64,000 nucleotides of DNA from Acinetobacter bereziniae LMG 1003 = CIP 70.12 (GTDB lineage: Bacteria > Pseudomonadota > Gammaproteobacteria > Pseudomonadales > Moraxellaceae), in NCBI RefSeq assembly GCF_000368925.1, contig NZ_KB849756.1:1722397-1786396 (forward strand), given 5' to 3'. The notes under the pieces were generated by a model. It was not told where the DNA came from and did not search any database. It saw nothing but the letters and a program-made list of their open reading frames with translations. Positions 42,669 through 52,351 of the stretch are shown here, piece by piece (position 1 is the stretch's first letter; each line of letters starts with the position of its first letter). The position numbers were made by a program, and so were the translations under genes.

Positions 42669-44696
42669 ATGACATTAGAAAAGGCAACTTTGCCTATCCC
42701 CCAATTTGATCAAATCACCCTAGATCAACTTCAACACAATATTGAACAAGCCATTCAAAATGGTCAAAACTTTTTAAATGAATTGACTCAAGTTCCTGAA
42801 ACGATTCAGCAACAACTTACCGTGATTGAAACGGTAGATACACTTGAAAACAATATGAGTGAATCTTGGGGAATTTTGTCACACCTCAATGCGGTCATGA
42901 ACAATGCCGAAACACGCGAAGTGTATCAAGCCTTATTACCAAGCCTCAGCGAATACTACACTCAGCTTGGTCAACATGTTGCTTTGTTCCAGACTTATCA
43001 AAATGTCTATGACAACTCAATTTTTGCTGACTTATCAGCAGCTCAACAGAGTGCAATTAAACTCGCGCTTCGAGACTTTAAGCTTTCAGGTGTCGCTTTA
43101 GAAGGTCAAGCCAAAAAACGCTATGCTGAAATTTCAGCACGTCTATCACAACTCTCGTCAGACTTTTCAAATCATGTTTTAGACTCGACCCAAGCATATA
43201 GTAAAGTTTTAACGACAGAACAGTTAAAAGGTTTACCGCAAAGTAGCATCGAATTGCTCAAACAATATGGACAGCAACGTGAGTTAGACCAACCTGTTGC
43301 TACTTTAGATATTCCATCCTATTTGGCGATCATGACCTATGCTGATGATCGGGCTTTACGTGAAGAGCTTTACCATGCCTACGTAACACGTGCATCTGAT
43401 CAAGCAATTGACACACAGTTTGACAATGCGCCGGTCATGGTTGAAATCCTGAGCTTACGTCAGGAAATGGCAAAGCTTTTAGGTTTTGACAATTATGCTG
43501 AATATTCACTTGCATCAAAAATGGCACCCGATGTTGCCACTGTAGATCAATTTCTTGTGGATTTAGCAGAACATGCGCGCACTCCAGCATTAAAAGAAGT
43601 TGATGAACTCAAAGCCATCGCCCAACAAGATGGTATCGATGAACTGAAAGCCTGGGACAGTACCTATTATTCTGAGAAACTTAAAGTTCAACAGTTCAAT
43701 CTTTCTCAAGAAGATTTAAAACCTTACTTTCCTGCACCTAAAGTCATTCAAGGCTTATTCAATATTGTAAAACGCTTGTATGGTATCCAAGTGATTGAGC
43801 GTGAAGCTCCACTTTGGCATAAAGATGCACACTACTATGAGCTAGAAGATCAAGGGACTGTAATAGGTGGATTCTATTTTGACCTTTATGCCCGCAATGG
43901 TAAACGTGGTGGTGCATGGATGAGTGGCTTCCGGTCACGTATGCAAACCGAAACAGGTTTACAAAAACCAATTTGCTATATGGTTGGAAATTTCACCCCT
44001 CCTGTAGGTAATCAACCTGCGTTATTAACACATGATGAAGTGAATACCTTATTCCATGAGTTTGGTCATGGCTTACATCACATGTTAACCGAAGTGGATA
44101 ATATCGCAGTTGCAGGAACACACGGTGTGGCTTGGGATGCAGTTGAATTACCAAGTCAATTTATGGAGTTTTGGACTTGGGACCGTGAAAGTTTAGCTTT
44201 AATCAGTGAACATATCGAATCTAAAGATACACTGCCCGATCACCTGCTTAAAGCATTGTTGGATGCACGTTTCTTCCAATCAGGTATGCAAACGTTACGT
44301 CAAATCGAATTTGCTTTATTTGACTTAACCATTCACAAGCTCACTCCTGCACTGAATGCAGAACAGATCCAAGCGACTTTAGATGATATTCGACATAAAT
44401 ATGCAGTGTTAGCGACTGCACCTTATAACCGTTTCCAAAATGGGTTCAGTCATATTTTTGCAGGAGGTTATGCTGCAGGCTATTATTCCTACAAATGGGC
44501 TGAAGTTTTAGCCAGTGATGCTTTTGACCGTTTTGAAAATGAAGGTGTTTTTAACACCCAGACTGGTCAAGAATTTCGTAAGGCAATTCTTGCAGTTGGC
44601 GGAAAAGATACAGCACTTGACGCATTTATCAATTTCCGTGGTCGTGAGCCAAAAATAGATGCATTATTGCGTCATCAAGGTTGGACTAATAGCTAA
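42669..44696 (+). CDS. prlC: Oligopeptidase A (M3 metallopeptidase)
   Basis: 675 aa. HEFGH at 463-467 is the zinc-binding, catalytic HExxH, with the third ligand Glu downstream (GVAWDAVELPSQ). Whole length matches PrlC, which degrades cytoplasmic oligopeptides including cleaved signal peptides. Followed by yheV at 48 bp. Confidence 0.96.
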   Translation: MTLEKATLPIPQFDQITLDQLQHNIEQAIQNGQNFLNELTQVPETIQQQLTVIETVDTLENNMSESWGILSHLNAVMNNAETREVYQALLPSLSEYYTQLGQHVALFQTYQNVYDNSIFADLSAAQQSAIKLALRDFKLSGVALEGQAKKRYAEISARLSQLSSDFSNHVLDSTQAYSKVLTTEQLKGLPQSSIELLKQYGQQRELDQPVATLDIPSYLAIMTYADDRALREELYHAYVTRASDQAIDTQFDNAPVMVEILSLRQEMAKLLGFDNYAEYSLASKMAPDVATVDQFLVDLAEHARTPALKEVDELKAIAQQDGIDELKAWDSTYYSEKLKVQQFNLSQEDLKPYFPAPKVIQGLFNIVKRLYGIQVIEREAPLWHKDAHYYELEDQGTVIGGFYFDLYARNGKRGGAWMSGFRSRMQTETGLQKPICYMVGNFTPPVGNQPALLTHDEVNTLFHEFGHGLHHMLTEVDNIAVAGTHGVAWDAVELPSQFMEFWTWDRESLALISEHIESKDTLPDHLLKALLDARFFQSGMQTLRQIEFALFDLTIHKLTPALNAEQIQATLDDIRHKYAVLATAPYNRFQNGFSHIFAGGYAAGYYSYKWAEVLASDAFDRFENEGVFNTQTGQEFRKAILAVGGKDTALDAFINFRGREPKIDALLRHQGWTNS

Positions 44697-44744
44697 AAAA
44701 ACGCTTAAACTAACGGTCAAAATTGTTTAAAGTGTGGTGGGTGT

Positions 44745-44960
44745 ATGAATATTAAACGTCGTTTCATTGCTGGTGCAAAATGTCCGAAATGTGAAGCGAT
44801 GGATCGTATTGTAATGCTCACCCAAGGCGATGCTGAATGGATTGAATGCATCGAGTGTGGTTACTCTGAAAATCGCCCTACTCATGTAGATGCGCCTGAA
44901 GAGCCAGCCATACCTGATGAAATTGGGGTGATTCAATTCAAGCCTCGCTCTTCAAAATAA
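44745..44960 (+). CDS. yheV: YheV family zinc-ribbon protein
   Basis: 71 aa. RRFIAGAKCPKCEAMD and CIECGYSE give two CxxC pairs; start and Cys spacing match E. coli YheV. Small putative metal-binding protein of unknown role, probably in one transcript with prlC. Confidence 0.85.
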   Translation: MNIKRRFIAGAKCPKCEAMDRIVMLTQGDAEWIECIECGYSENRPTHVDAPEEPAIPDEIGVIQFKPRSSK

Positions 44961-44975
44961 ATTGGATCTTATAAA

Positions 44976-45410
44976 ATGTATGTAGAAGAAAGAAATAATT
45001 CAAAATTAATGTGGATCATTGCAGGTGGCTTAATAGCGGTTATTTTATTAATTGCAGGTTTTTTCTGGTTGAATCATTCATCTGAAACGGCACAAAATAA
45101 TGAGCAAATTCATCAAACTGCACCTACCAAAAAAGTACCAGAAACTGCTCCAGTTACCGCACAGCCCGCTGAGCAAAGCGCTTCTGCAGCCAATGTGGAA
45201 TTAGTCAATGAAACGATTTTAAAAGATAAAGTCCCAGAGAATGCCAGTTTGGCAAAAGAGGAAGTTGCCAAGTTAGAAGACATTCAAAAACAATTGGATG
45301 ATCAACAGCAGAACCTCACCTCTCAACATGCGGATGCAGATCAATTGATTAAGTTGAAAGAAGAGCAAATTAAAATATTAGAACAACAACTTGCTACTCA
45401 AAAGCAATAA
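44976..45410 (+). CDS. Membrane-anchored coiled-coil protein (144 aa)
   Basis: Short basic N-terminus, one transmembrane segment (~12-32), a Pro/Ala/Thr-rich linker and a C-terminal coiled coil rich in Gln/Lys/Glu (~90-144). Family not recognised. Starts 15 bp after yheV and ends in a terminator, so likely co-transcribed. Confidence 0.65.
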   Translation: MYVEERNNSKLMWIIAGGLIAVILLIAGFFWLNHSSETAQNNEQIHQTAPTKKVPETAPVTAQPAEQSASAANVELVNETILKDKVPENASLAKEEVAKLEDIQKQLDDQQQNLTSQHADADQLIKLKEEQIKILEQQLATQKQ

Positions 45411-45429
45411 AGCGGTGGATTCATAAAAA

Positions 45430-45459
45430 CCTAAACAAACACACTGTTTAGGCTTTTTT
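45430..45459 (+). terminator. Terminator between the 144-aa gene and eamA-type gene
   Basis: CCTAAACA/TGTTTAGG with 7-nt loop and T6. Confidence 0.88.
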
Positions 45460-45477
45460 ATGGTCAATAAAATACAT

Positions 45478-46398
45478 TTAAAGTGAGTCGAGTGACTGTT
45501 TATTTCGTTTGCCCCATTGAATCGGTTTTTGCATCATTTGTGCCAATAAAATTCCACACAATGTCAGACCACCACCAACCAAATGGAAAACTTGCAGCTG
45601 TTCTCCGAGCAACGCCACTGCAATTAAAGCAGTAAAAATCGGCAATAAATTCATAAAAATACTATTCTTATTCGGTCCTAAATGCCTTACCCCCTCAATC
45701 CATAAATAAGACAACAAAATAGACGAGAAAATGCTGGCATATAAAATTAAAGGAATGGTGTGTTGATTCAACTGCATTTGAGAAGCAGGTAAAAAAATGG
45801 AAAAAGGTAAAACATATAGGATTGCAAAAGTAGACATCACAAAATTTGCTTGCCAAGCAGGGATCGGCATTTTCCAACGCTTTAACAGAACACCATATAG
45901 CGCATAACCGATTGATGCAATAAGCATCAAGGCATCACCAAGATGCATACGTTGAGTAAACACCTGAGCAATATGTCCATGACTCAATAAGTACAAAATA
46001 CCATAAAAAGATAATAAGCCCCCGATCACCAAACCATAACTCATCTGATCTTTTAAAATCCAAGTACTTAAAATAATTGTCAATAAGGGAATCAGCGCTG
46101 TGACAATCGACATATTGGTTGCAGTCGTGGTAGCAGCAGCCTGATAAGATAAAAACTGAAATAATGAGACTGATAGAAAGCCACCTAAAGCCAAGTGCTT
46201 CCAGTATTGAGCAATGACTTTACGATTTTTCCATGTCGGAATCAGAACAAAAGTACTCATCACAGCCAATGCAAAGACCAATCGATAAAATGTAATCGCT
46301 ATCGGTGAAATCGCATGACTCGCCATTTTGGACACAATGACATTTCCAGCCCAAAACAAAATGGCAAACAAGGGATAGAAATATGCTTTTTGGAACAT
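45478..46398 (-). CDS. EamA/DMT family transporter
   Basis: 306 aa with ten hydrophobic segments and two EamA repeats (~5-135 and ~150-290; for example FWAGNVIVSK, GVLLKRW). Exporter of small metabolites; substrate unknown. Divergent from an AraC-type regulator, as in nimT/nimR (yeaN/yeaM) pairs, which suggests local control. Confidence 0.88.
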   Translation of the reverse strand: MFQKAYFYPLFAILFWAGNVIVSKMASHAISPIAITFYRLVFALAVMSTFVLIPTWKNRKVIAQYWKHLALGGFLSVSLFQFLSYQAAATTTATNMSIVTALIPLLTIILSTWILKDQMSYGLVIGGLLSFYGILYLLSHGHIAQVFTQRMHLGDALMLIASIGYALYGVLLKRWKMPIPAWQANFVMSTFAILYVLPFSIFLPASQMQLNQHTIPLILYASIFSSILLSYLWIEGVRHLGPNKNSIFMNLLPIFTALIAVALLGEQLQVFHLVGGGLTLCGILLAQMMQKPIQWGKRNKQSLDSL

Positions 46399-46560
46399 AA
46401 GCTTCTGCCTATACAGAAAGAAGCAATCATGTTAAAAAATATTGATTTCGGGCTTGTACGACAAAATGATAAAAATTATCGAGAAAAGGACATTTTATTT
46501 ATGATAGGCACAGGGTCATGTTGAAAATAAAACCAAACATTCAAATATGGGGGTAGGTCG

Positions 46561-47340
46561 TTGGGCAATAATTACGATCATGGATTTTTAGATTATCCTG
46601 TATATGCATTTACAGAAAACTATAGTCACGGTCATGTAGAAGATTGGCACAGCCATGATCGAGTTCAGCTCATTCATACGCTTACGGGTGTAATTCGAGT
46701 ACAAACCACAGAGGGAACTTGGGTTACACCTCCTGGACGTGGTGTATGGATTCCTGCCTATCAGCTTCATGCCTTACACATCAGTGGTGATGTACAAGCC
46801 TATGGCGTATTTATCGAGCCTGATGCACGTGATCAATTGGTGAATCATTGTCGTGTCGTGAGTATTTCTCCCCTGCTCAAAGAGTTGATTCGTCATGCCA
46901 TGCAGATTCAAAGCCCAATTCAGCCACACAGTCGAGAGCAGCGATTACTTGAGTTGATTTTAGATGAAGTGGCTCTACTAAATGTACTGCCTTTTAATTT
47001 GCCCGAACCGCAAAATATTAAACTGCAAAAACTCTGCGTTGCTATTAAAAATGATCTGGCTCAGGATTGGAGCTTAGCACATGCCGCAGCACTTTTGCAT
47101 ATCAGCCCCAAAACCCTTACACGACATTTTCAAAAAGAAACCCAAATGCATTTTAGTCATTGGGTTCGCCAAGCCCGCTTGATGCAAGCAATGATTGATC
47201 TCGCAATGAATAAGTCAATTTTCAATGTTGCTTTAGATTTAGGTTATGACAGTGCAAGTGCTTTTAGTGCCATGTTTAAACGAGAGACCAGTTTAACGCC
47301 CAGTGAATATATTCAACAATTTCAGTCTGACTCACTCTAA
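46561..47340 (+). CDS. AraC family transcriptional regulator with cupin sensor
   Basis: 259 aa from TTG 46561 (GGTAGG upstream). N-terminal cupin with HSHDRVQL and PPGRGVWIPAYQLHAL, C-terminal two HTH motifs (~165-255; LLHISPKTLTRHF and ALDLGYDSASAFSAMFKRE). Likely controls the divergent EamA gene through the 162-bp gap. Confidence 0.9.
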   Translation: MGNNYDHGFLDYPVYAFTENYSHGHVEDWHSHDRVQLIHTLTGVIRVQTTEGTWVTPPGRGVWIPAYQLHALHISGDVQAYGVFIEPDARDQLVNHCRVVSISPLLKELIRHAMQIQSPIQPHSREQRLLELILDEVALLNVLPFNLPEPQNIKLQKLCVAIKNDLAQDWSLAHAAALLHISPKTLTRHFQKETQMHFSHWVRQARLMQAMIDLAMNKSIFNVALDLGYDSASAFSAMFKRETSLTPSEYIQQFQSDSL

Positions 47341-47473
47341 ACACGGTCATCAAGTTTTAGCACAATCATCGACATATCGACTACAGCTATTTATAAATGT
47401 TCGCTTTAACTTTTTTGCTCAAATATATCAGCACTTAAAAGCTGTAATTTCTCCACATAATACATACCATCAA

Positions 47474-47497
47474 AAAAAGCGCCCTAAGGCGCTTTTT
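47474..47497. terminator. Bidirectional terminator between AraC gene and TRAP permease
   Basis: AAAAAGCGCC-CTAA-GGCGCTTTTT; serves both converging genes. Confidence 0.92.
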
Positions 47498-47508
47498 AAT
47501 TGTGGTCA

Positions 47509-49707
47509 TTACTTCGCACTATACCAATCAAATAGATTAAATAAGTAAGGTGCATAGGTCACGATCATTAAGGCAGAGAACAAGACCACGATTGGTAAGA
47601 TCCAACGCTCATAACGATAATAGAAGCTGGTATATTTTGCTTTCGCTTCAGCGTCAGCGGCGGCGACTTCAGCATCGCCCACAGAGAGCCTCGTCAGCAA
47701 ATGATTCAGTGCAACTGGTGGCGTCACATAACCGAACTCGAATGCAACCAATACAATCATCCAGAAGTGGATTGGATGGATACCATTATCAAATGCAACT
47801 GGCGCAATCGTTGCAGCAACAAGAATCACCGCACCGAATGGATCTGTTGTCATCCCGATCATTGCAAGCAATAACGCCATAAAGCCAAGCGTTACCAAGA
47901 TACTGCCCAGATGCGTTGGAACCATGGTCACGATTTCGCTACGCTCAATCAAACCACCCACACTTGCAGACAATGCCATCAGGATAATCAGTGCACCAAT
48001 ATGTCCTACACTCTCAGAGGTCGCAAAACGAATCGCACTGCGGAAACCACGCTTAGTTTCTGCGGTATCTCCATGCTCACGTAAGTACTCTGAATTCTTT
48101 TCATGTTCCAGTGCAAGTGCTTTATTTGGATTTTCCGGAATTGGTAATTTATTGCCAAATAATTTATCAAACAAAATAAATGCCAACAGCATGATTGGAA
48201 GAATAACAGGTGCAGTAAACTCATCCATTTGCGTGTCTAAACCGAACTTATAGAAGCCGATCACAACTGCAACAATCAAAATATATGGGATCACAGGTAA
48301 AAATGCGCGCAACATACCTGGAACTGCAACTTTTGGTGAGTTAATGCGGAATTTATTCTCTGCAAGGAACAATGACACCCCGAGGAAAATAAATGCAGTT
48401 AACCAGAATACATAGATACCGTGATCAAATAATTCATCAGAAGTGACATGGCGGCTATCAAGCATCGAAATTAAAATCACCAACAGACATGGACGTAATA
48501 CCACACCCAATGAACCTGACATTGCTGAAACAGCCAATGCATATTGACGGCGTGCACCAGAATTCCATACTTCTTTATAGATGATCGCACCCGCGGCAAC
48601 AACGAAGATACCCGATGCGCCAGTATAGGCTGTAGGAATTGCAGCACCAATCAAAATGATCCAAGTCAATGTTTCTGGCGCCAAGTTCCAAGGGCGTAAA
48701 ATCGCCAAGAACAAGTCCATGACTCGGGTTTGAGTCAGTAACATCCCCGCCCAAATGAACAGCGCTAAGTTCAGGAAGATATTAGAGAACTCAGTCAATA
48801 AGCCAAGGTAAATCCCTTGTCCCATTGGATAGTCCATAAAGAATGTAAAGGCAATACCCGTTACAATCGCCATGAAGGCATATAAAGGAATGCTGAGCAG
48901 TGCTAGTCCAAAATTCCCACCTTCTTCGGCTGCTTCAGGTGTGCGGAATAATTTATACAGGCTAATCACGGTGAGGACGGTAAATAGAATCATCCACAAC
49001 CAGTAGACACCGATGGTTTCCAGTGTAGATTCTACACCTGAGTTTTGTACGGAACGATACTGGCTAATTACCGAGAAACTGAGCAATGCATTACCAAGCA
49101 CCATTGCAACGTTATAAACTTTAAAATCAAGTTTGGTTCGTGCAGGGCGTAAACCAATATGATGCATTTTTAATGATGCTGTGATTGCAGCAATCACCAC
49201 CATCAAAATTAAAATCAGGACGCGATGTTCAGAGCCCCATTTCAATATCCAGAAAAAGCCCGTTTCCATTGAACGATAAGTACGAATGGATGGATGATCT
49301 TCCATATGCTTCATTGACTTATCATAGAACGCATATTTTTGTTCACAATCAGTCTGGGCTGAAACAAATGACGCTCGGACATCTGCCTCAGGTGTTAACC
49401 CGAAAAACGCAGCATCAGGATCACTGGCTTCCTGTTGCATTTTTTCTTTTACCAGCTTATCGATGTCTAGATTGCGATCACATGAAGGTTGTTTTGGTTC
49501 GGCACGTAAAAAGGAATATTGCATTCCTATTTTTTCGTCTCCATACAGGCGTTCGCCTAAACGGAGCATTTGCCCATGGATCATATCCCCTGTCCCAATA
49601 ATCAAGGTCAGCAGGAGTAGAATAAGGATGGAAAAGGTTGAGAACCACTCATTCCAGAGATAACTGAGTAGACCTAATCCCGATCTATTATTTACAGGTT
49701 CTTGCAT
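47509..49707 (-). CDS. TRAP transporter permease, fused small and large subunits (DctQM-type)
   Basis: 732 aa from ATG 49707 (GGA 8 nt upstream; a longer frame lacks a site). N-terminal ~280 residues look like a DctQ-type subunit with one long non-membrane loop (~55-150) holding two cysteines; from ~300 on is a DctM large permease (AIPTAYTGASGIFVVAAGA, GMTTDPFGAVILVAATIAP). Secondary transport of organic acids; substrate unknown. No DctP binding protein gene is next to it here. Confidence 0.85.
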   Translation of the reverse strand: MQEPVNNRSGLGLLSYLWNEWFSTFSILILLLLTLIIGTGDMIHGQMLRLGERLYGDEKIGMQYSFLRAEPKQPSCDRNLDIDKLVKEKMQQEASDPDAAFFGLTPEADVRASFVSAQTDCEQKYAFYDKSMKHMEDHPSIRTYRSMETGFFWILKWGSEHRVLILILMVVIAAITASLKMHHIGLRPARTKLDFKVYNVAMVLGNALLSFSVISQYRSVQNSGVESTLETIGVYWLWMILFTVLTVISLYKLFRTPEAAEEGGNFGLALLSIPLYAFMAIVTGIAFTFFMDYPMGQGIYLGLLTEFSNIFLNLALFIWAGMLLTQTRVMDLFLAILRPWNLAPETLTWIILIGAAIPTAYTGASGIFVVAAGAIIYKEVWNSGARRQYALAVSAMSGSLGVVLRPCLLVILISMLDSRHVTSDELFDHGIYVFWLTAFIFLGVSLFLAENKFRINSPKVAVPGMLRAFLPVIPYILIVAVVIGFYKFGLDTQMDEFTAPVILPIMLLAFILFDKLFGNKLPIPENPNKALALEHEKNSEYLREHGDTAETKRGFRSAIRFATSESVGHIGALIILMALSASVGGLIERSEIVTMVPTHLGSILVTLGFMALLLAMIGMTTDPFGAVILVAATIAPVAFDNGIHPIHFWMIVLVAFEFGYVTPPVALNHLLTRLSVGDAEVAAADAEAKAKYTSFYYRYERWILPIVVLFSALMIVTYAPYLFNLFDWYSAK

Positions 49708-50034
49708 TGTTATTCCAGTTTTAAAACCACTATGCAATTGCTTGCATAACTTATCTTTATTATTAGGTCAGAGGTAAAATCCTTTACCAATACCCATTCC
49801 TATCGGTACATCTTAAATTTGCCGTAATTTTCCTAGAAAAAACATGACAAAGATTAATTTTTTTGGCGACCTTTTTGTCAACTCACCTCTAAATTTATAA
49901 TTTAATATGAGAAAAAATCAGTGTTTATCTATTATTCTTACTAAAATACGCTGAATGCCTGAAGAATCAAGAACAAAAGCAGATCAAAATTAATCAATTG
50001 TAAGAAGTTAATATTTTTGTCTCCCCTTATAATA
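49708..50034. promoter_or_regulatory. Upstream region of the TRAP permease
   Basis: No gene. Two dyads: TATGCAA-TTGC-TTGCATA (49731-49748), 24 nt before the start codon, and GGTAAA-ATCC-TTTACC (49773-49788). Either may bind a regulator. The rest is A+T-rich and unremarkable. Confidence 0.45.
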
Positions 50035-50613
50035 TTACTTATTCTTTAAAACATTAAAATGAAAAACCAAAGTTAAAATTGAACAAATACTGCCAAAAAT
50101 GACACCTAGTAAATGAGCCTGCGTCAATACAGGATGACCAATCAATTGTTCTGTTTGTAGAGCGCCAAAGCGATATTCCCAAGCTATTTTTCCAAGGATG
50201 AGTAAGAGTAGCAATACAGCAAATTTACGTTCATACGGTTGTTGCAAACTTACAATTGCACCAAAAATAAATAAACCATGCAAAACACCTGACAAGCCTG
50301 CATAAGCGAAAATCTGAGGATAAAACAGGTAAAAACAAAGACTGAGTAAAGGTGATAAAACCAGCAATAATAAGATTAAGACTTTTTGTTGAATGTTGGG
50401 AAATAGCAAAGGGAGACATGCCAAAGCCAACACATTTAAGCCATAATGAATCCATCCCACATGTACCCAATGCCCTGTCCACCAACGCCAAGGTTGAGTC
50501 AGAAATAAGTCTGATTGATAAATCAAGGCATTTTGAAAAAGCTGAAGAACTGCAAAAAAAGTGATGCTTAAACCAATAAACCAAAAATTCTCATTATGCT
50601 TCTGTTGGACCAT
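50035..50613 (-). CDS. rrtA: Rhombosortase-type rhomboid protease
   Basis: 192 aa with six hydrophobic segments. W.WWTGHWVHVGWIHYGLN, GLSGVLHG with catalytic Ser108, and HLLG with His167 are those of rhombosortases, intramembrane proteases that process GlyGly-CTERM secreted proteins (often type II secretion substrates). No substrate gene is adjacent. Confidence 0.85.
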   Translation of the reverse strand: MVQQKHNENFWFIGLSITFFAVLQLFQNALIYQSDLFLTQPWRWWTGHWVHVGWIHYGLNVLALACLPLLFPNIQQKVLILLLLVLSPLLSLCFYLFYPQIFAYAGLSGVLHGLFIFGAIVSLQQPYERKFAVLLLLLILGKIAWEYRFGALQTEQLIGHPVLTQAHLLGVIFGSICSILTLVFHFNVLKNK

Positions 50614-50624
50614 GCGACACCATA

Positions 50625-50650
50625 AAAAAGAAGAGCTATTGCTCTTCTTT
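50625..50650 (-). terminator. Terminator before rhombosortase gene
   Basis: AAGAAGAGC-TATT-GCTCTTCTT with U6 in minus direction; ends the lipoprotein gene transcript and separates it from rrtA. Confidence 0.85.
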
Positions 50651-50688
50651 GATTCTAACCAATCTATTCATTAGAAAGAAAATGAATA

Positions 50689-51777
50689 TTATGGATTATT
50701 TGCGGGTTCTTCTGTAGATGGAGCAGGATCTTCTGTTGGCGCAGGTAAGTCATTGAATAACTCGTCATCACCAGAAGAAGCTTGTTCATCCCAGAAAGTA
50801 GACATACCATCATCTGGCGCACGTACACCTGTATTTTCAGTCCAGTAACGATCTGCGATACCTTGGATCATCTGACCTGCCATACCATCTAACAATCTAA
50901 ATTCAGGGTTAACAGGCTTATCATCAGCACGAGATGCAGCATAAGCTTTTAACGCAGATCGCAATTTTGCGTCATCACCGCTGGCTTGAGCAGCCACAGC
51001 ATTCATTGCAAATGCCAAACGAACGCCTTTTTGTTCTGCAATTTGCATAGATTGTTGTAAGGTTTGTGTCGGATCTGGCTTACCATCTCCTGCACCTGGT
51101 AACAATATCCAAATTACAGCACGGGTCGCCATTGGCGCACCCCAGAATTTGTTATTGTCTAAACAAGTCATACCACGTTCAACAATTGCAGCAATATCTT
51201 TAGGCACATTCACTGCACCGCCAGAGTTAATATCATTGGTCATAGCCTGCAAGCCACTCAATAAACCAATGAGATAGATTGTTTGATCTAAGTCCTTACG
51301 CATGGTTGTACAAGAGTCACCCAAGGTATATTTATATTTGGCTTGCCAACGTTCTGCAAATAACTGATAACCCGTGTATTGGCGTTCTGCTGCCAATGCT
51401 GCCCAGCGCTTTTGTTCTACACGCGCATCTTGCGCTTCTGTGACTTTACCGTCTTTGGAAGCACGTAAATATCTGAGTTCAGCATCCAAGGCGCGATTTT
51501 CTGCACACATTCCCGCAGCGGAATAGAGTAATACTGCCATACGGGTTGGATCTGCCCCCATATCTTTAGTTGCCATGATTGCTGGAGTTAATGCATTGCC
51601 AGAATTACAAGCCATATCAGTATCATTTCCCGCCAAAATTGGTGGAACGATATGCTTTTCACTAAATCCAAGTGCAACATTGGCACCTGATTTAACGACA
51701 TATGAGCATCCTGATAATACAGACGAAGCAATCACAGCGGTCAGCATCAATTGACCAAATTTACGGGCCTTAGACAT
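50689..51777 (-). CDS. Lipoprotein, possible TatT-like TRAP accessory component
   Basis: 362 aa. Signal sequence with lipobox LSGC (Cys ~24), all-helical body with four further Cys, and an acidic Pro/Glu tail (PAPTEDPAPSTEEP). Resembles T-component (TatT) lipoproteins of TRAP systems, and a TRAP permease gene is 1 kb away; family call is tentative. Confidence 0.55.
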   Translation of the reverse strand: MSKARKFGQLMLTAVIASSVLSGCSYVVKSGANVALGFSEKHIVPPILAGNDTDMACNSGNALTPAIMATKDMGADPTRMAVLLYSAAGMCAENRALDAELRYLRASKDGKVTEAQDARVEQKRWAALAAERQYTGYQLFAERWQAKYKYTLGDSCTTMRKDLDQTIYLIGLLSGLQAMTNDINSGGAVNVPKDIAAIVERGMTCLDNNKFWGAPMATRAVIWILLPGAGDGKPDPTQTLQQSMQIAEQKGVRLAFAMNAVAAQASGDDAKLRSALKAYAASRADDKPVNPEFRLLDGMAGQMIQGIADRYWTENTGVRAPDDGMSTFWDEQASSGDDELFNDLPAPTEDPAPSTEEPANNP

Positions 51778-51938
51778 ACTCCTGTCCTCTATATAATTGT
51801 GTTTATATCCTTTTTAAATAACAATATCAGATGCATTCTCTGAATAAAAGAGTAATTGCTCTAATTCTATCTGAACAATTTGACAGACTTCGTTGTGTAT
51901 TCAATTGACCTGATCTTTTTTTTATAGAAATTTTAGGC

Positions 51939-51978
51939 AAAAAAAAGTAGCATTGCGACGGTTCAGCACATGCTACTT
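51939..51978 (-). terminator. Terminator after the 51-aa gene
   Basis: AGTAGCAT/ATGCTACT with a 16-nt loop, then U-run in minus direction. Confidence 0.65.
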
Positions 51979-51993
51979 ATTAAAAGGTAAACT

Positions 51994-52149
51994 CTATTGA
52001 GAGAGCTTATTGGTTTTAAACTTACTCGCGTTAACTTTGTTATCGTGAGCCTTTTCAATCTGTTCCCTCAGCATAGTTCCTAGTCTTCCAAATATAATTG
52101 CAAGCATGATTGCAACCACTAAGAACCAAAACGTATGAATTTCACCCAT
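51994..52149 (-). CDS. Small membrane protein (51 aa)
   Basis: MGEIHTFWFLVVAIMLAIIFGRLG then a basic, helical tail. A near-perfect GAGGAGG lies 9 nt before the ATG and a terminator follows, so it is very likely expressed. One transmembrane segment, N-out or N-in not clear. Not recognised. Confidence 0.75.
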   Translation of the reverse strand: MGEIHTFWFLVVAIMLAIIFGRLGTMLREQIEKAHDNKVNASKFKTNKLSQ

Positions 52150-52351
52150 TTGGAAATTCCTCCTCGCTGTTGGTTTTTTTAATTTACAGGTAGAAGTATG
52201 TTTTTGAAGAGATAATTGTCAGACAATTGCTGAATTGCACAATTTTTTATCCTTTTGGTCTAACAATGTGAACTAGATTGCCATTTTTTTAATTAAGAAA
52301 TTGTTTTATCAGGATTAAATTTAACTTTAAAAATTTATATTTGTTAGACAA
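52150..52351. other. Intergenic region before the 51-aa gene
   Basis: A+T-rich; holds promoter of the small gene (minus strand) and the 3' end region of ygfX-like gene. Several TTGTTAGACAATT-like words, no clear gene. Confidence 0.3.

Noticed and set aside
47303..47548. 81-aa frame between the AraC gene and TRAP permease
   Set aside because: Starts inside the AraC gene and crosses the bidirectional terminator; no support.
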